A stretch of DNA of 6,606 nt from Acidobacteriota bacterium (GTDB lineage: Bacteria > Acidobacteriota > Terriglobia > Terriglobales > Acidobacteriaceae): contig QIAS01000361.1 of NCBI GenBank assembly GCA_003225615.1, forward strand, positions 1 to 6,606, given 5' to 3'. The first letter of the stretch is position 1. Every line of letters starts with the position of its first letter. The notes beneath the pieces were generated by a model. That model was not told where the DNA came from. It saw only the letters and a list, made by a program, of their open reading frames with translations, and searched no databases. The position numbers and the translations under genes are program-made. Positions 4,918 to 6,606 of this stretch are shown here, one piece after another.

Positions 4918-6606
4918 GTGACACTGCACCGCAAAACGCTGGTCATCATCGGAGCCACCCTGCTTGGGCTCCTCGTGGCCTTCTTCTTCCTTACTCGCTT
5001 CACCCTGCTCCGCCGCTTTGCCGATCACGAGAACCAGCAAGCTCGTCAGCAAGTGCAGCGTGCCTCCACCGCCTTGGATAACGAAATCGCCCAACTGAAC
5101 ACCATCTCAGTCGATGACGCATCCTGGGACGCGGCCTACGACTTCGTGCAGCAGCCCAATGCCTCCTTCCTGAATTCAAATTTCCCGCTGACCGTGCTCA
5201 CCGAATTGCGCCTCGACCTCGTCGTTTTCCTCAACGCTTCCGATCACGTTGTCTTCCAGAAGTTCACCCGACAGAATGCTGAGTATGCCGTTCCAGCGGA
5301 CGTTGCGAAAGCCATCCTCCAGCCCGGATTGTTGGTGCGCCATTCCGAATACGCAGATACGAATCGGGTGAGCGGCATCCTTCTGCTGCCCGACGGGCCC
5401 ATGATGGTTGCCGCTTCCCCTATTCTGAAGTCCTCCGGTGACGGACCGTCAAAAGGTACCTTAATTCTTGGACGCCACCTGAGCGCGAACGAGGTCCATC
5501 GACTCTCGCTCCTCACTCACCTGGATCTACAGGTCCACGGTGTCAACGATCCCGGCCTTCCCTCCGACTTCCAGATCGCTCACAGCAATCTCTCGCGTTT
5601 GCAGCCCATTGTTATCCAGCCTGTAGATTCATCAACCATCGCGGGCTACCAGTTGATTCACGGAATAGATGGCCAACCCGCCATCCTCCTCGGTGTCCGT
5701 ATGCCGCGGAGCATTCATGCAGAAGGCAAACGAACCGAGATTTACCTGTTGGGCTCCGCCATGGTGGTGGGCCTGGTTTTCGGCTTAGTCACCATGTTTT
5801 TGCTGGAGAGGTTGGTGCTTTCGCGCCTGATACGGCTTGGGAAAGATGTCGCCGACATCGGTGCTCACGGCGATCTTGCAGCCCGTGTCAAAAGCGACGG
5901 CAACGATGAACTCTCTCAACTCTCCGACATGATCAACCGCATGCTGGCCAACCTGGAACGCGTCCAGCAGGAACGTCGGCGCGACGAAGAGCGTTACCGC
6001 GCCTACATCGCCCACAGCACGGAAGGCATCTGGCGCTGCGAACTCCAGCAGCCTCTGCCGACCTCGCTGCCGGAAGACCAGCAATTGGAACACCTGCACC
6101 GCAATTTGTACTTTGCGGAGTGCAACGATGCTCTGGCCCGCCTTCACGGATTTGCCTCCGGCCAAGAGATGCGCGGCCTTCCTTTACGCAACCTGTTCAA
6201 CATTACCCAGGCAAAAAACCTCGTTCTCGTGCGTCAGTTCCTGCGCTCGGGATACCTGGTTCTTGAGGGCGAATCAGTGGAAGCTCCTCCTGACGGACAA
6301 ACCCGCTATTTTCTCAACAGCGTCAGCGGAGTCGTCGTCAACGGGTTCCTGCTTCGCGTCTGGGGCTCGCAAAGGGAAATTACTGAACAACGTCGCCTGG
6401 AGTCCCAACTCCGCCAGGCCCAGAAAATGGAAGCCATCGGCCGCCTCGCTGGTGGCGTGGCCCACGACTTTAACAACCTGCTCTCCGTCATCCATGGCTA
6501 CACGGAAATCCTGCTGCGCCGTTTTCGTCCCGGCGACCCCGCTCACCGGGAAGCCGATCAGGTTCTCACCGCGACCGAACGTGCTGCCGCTCTCACCCAG
6601 CAGCTG
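4918..6606 (+). CDS. transmembrane CHASE4-HAMP-PAS sensor histidine kinase, C terminus outside window
   Basis: Sensor kinase that should detect a signal outside the membrane and autophosphorylate on a cytoplasmic histidine. The frame is open for 563 codons from GTG 4918 to the right edge. Order: TM1 at about 7-27; a periplasmic domain of CHASE4 type at about 40-260, with the typical [12 protein letters not shown] at 66-77; TM2 at about 275-296; HAMP at about 298-350 with the [14 protein letters not shown] end; a PAS domain at about 360-500 ([14 protein letters not shown], later [15 protein letters not shown]). The dimerisation helix has [20 protein letters not shown] with the phospho-acceptor His516. 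The ATPase domain lies beyond the window. The AHDFNNLL form of the H-box is common in hybrid kinases, so a C-terminal receiver domain is possible but unseen. No response regulator is visible here. The ligand is unknown. The start choice is discussed at the ribosome-binding site entry. Confidence 0.93.
   Translation, partial: MTLHRKTLVIIGATLLGLLVAFFFLTRFTLLRRFADHENQQARQQVQRASTALDNEIAQLNTISVDDASWDAAYDFVQQPNASFLNSNFPLTVLTELRLDLVVFLNASDHVVFQKFTRQNAEYAVPADVAKAILQPGLLVRHSEYADTNRVSGILLLPDGPMMVAASPILKSSGDGPSKGTLILGRHLSANEVHRLSLLTHLDLQVHGVNDPGLPSDFQIAHSNLSRLQPIVIQPVDSSTIAGYQLIHGIDGQPAILLGVRMPRSIHAEGKRTEIYLLGSAMVVGLVFGLVTMFLLERLVLSRLIRLGKDVADIGAHGDLAARVKSDGNDELSQLSDMINRMLANLERVQQERRRDEERYRAYIAHSTEGIWRCELQQPLPTSLPEDQQLEHLHRNLYFAECNDALARLHGFASGQEMRGLPLRNLFNITQAKNLVLVRQFLRSGYLVLEGESVEAPPDGQTRYFLNSVSGVVVNGFLLRVWGSQREITEQRRLESQLRQAQKMEAIGRLAGGVAHDFNNLLSVIHGYTEILLRRFRPGDPAHREADQVLTATERAAALTQQL

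Noticed and set aside
4723..5094. Minus-strand open frame of 123 codons across the gap before the kinase gene
   Set aside because: Most of it is antisense to the kinase TM1 and the end of the small exported protein; no domain or ribosome-binding site was seen.

Overview
The window reads as chromosomal DNA of a soil-type bacterium, most likely an acidobacterium (Terriglobia-like). This rests on several things: a moderately high GC content, a CRTAC1/FG-GAP protein paired with a secreted TPR protein, a small exported protein whose mature end begins with LPDAPS, and a CHASE4-PAS histidine kinase. The lineage is inferred from recalled family habits, not from a marker gene. I see no mobile element, CRISPR array, tRNA, rRNA or phage gene.

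Layout. On the minus strand (1-2001) lies a two-gene unit: a TPR protein with an export signal and nine consecutive 34-residue repeats. It is translationally coupled (TGATG overlap) to a CRTAC1-type beta-propeller protein whose reading frame is broken near position 580 and which runs out of the left edge. Divergently on the plus strand come a DinB-fold metalloprotein (2135-2623), then 3 nt later a small isoprenylcysteine-methyltransferase-like membrane protein (2627-3052). These are followed by an exported six-bladed Kelch propeller protein (3202-4248), a small exported or membrane protein of unknown function with a D...T...GG.ELNP motif (4363-4764), and a transmembrane sensor histidine kinase starting at GTG 4918 and cut by the right edge.

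How the genes work together. Only two pairs are tied by sequence: TPR with CRTAC1 (overlapping stop and start) and DinB with the methyltransferase (3-nt gap). The other plus-strand genes are separated by 114-153 nt and need not be co-transcribed. Four of the seven genes encode proteins that appear to be exported or anchored facing the periplasm, but no pathway joins them. The gaps 3053-3201 and 4249-4362 show nothing I can name. The gap 4765-4917 holds a small hairpin, a possible promoter and the kinase ribosome-binding site. No stretch over 300 bases lacks a gene.

The most notable points are the frame break in the CRTAC1 gene, the long histidine kinase that begins at GTG with no usable ATG, and a Kelch protein that resembles sialic-acid epimerase NanM in layout but seems to lack its proposed catalytic glutamate. 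I do not see convincing evidence of a wholly new biological system.
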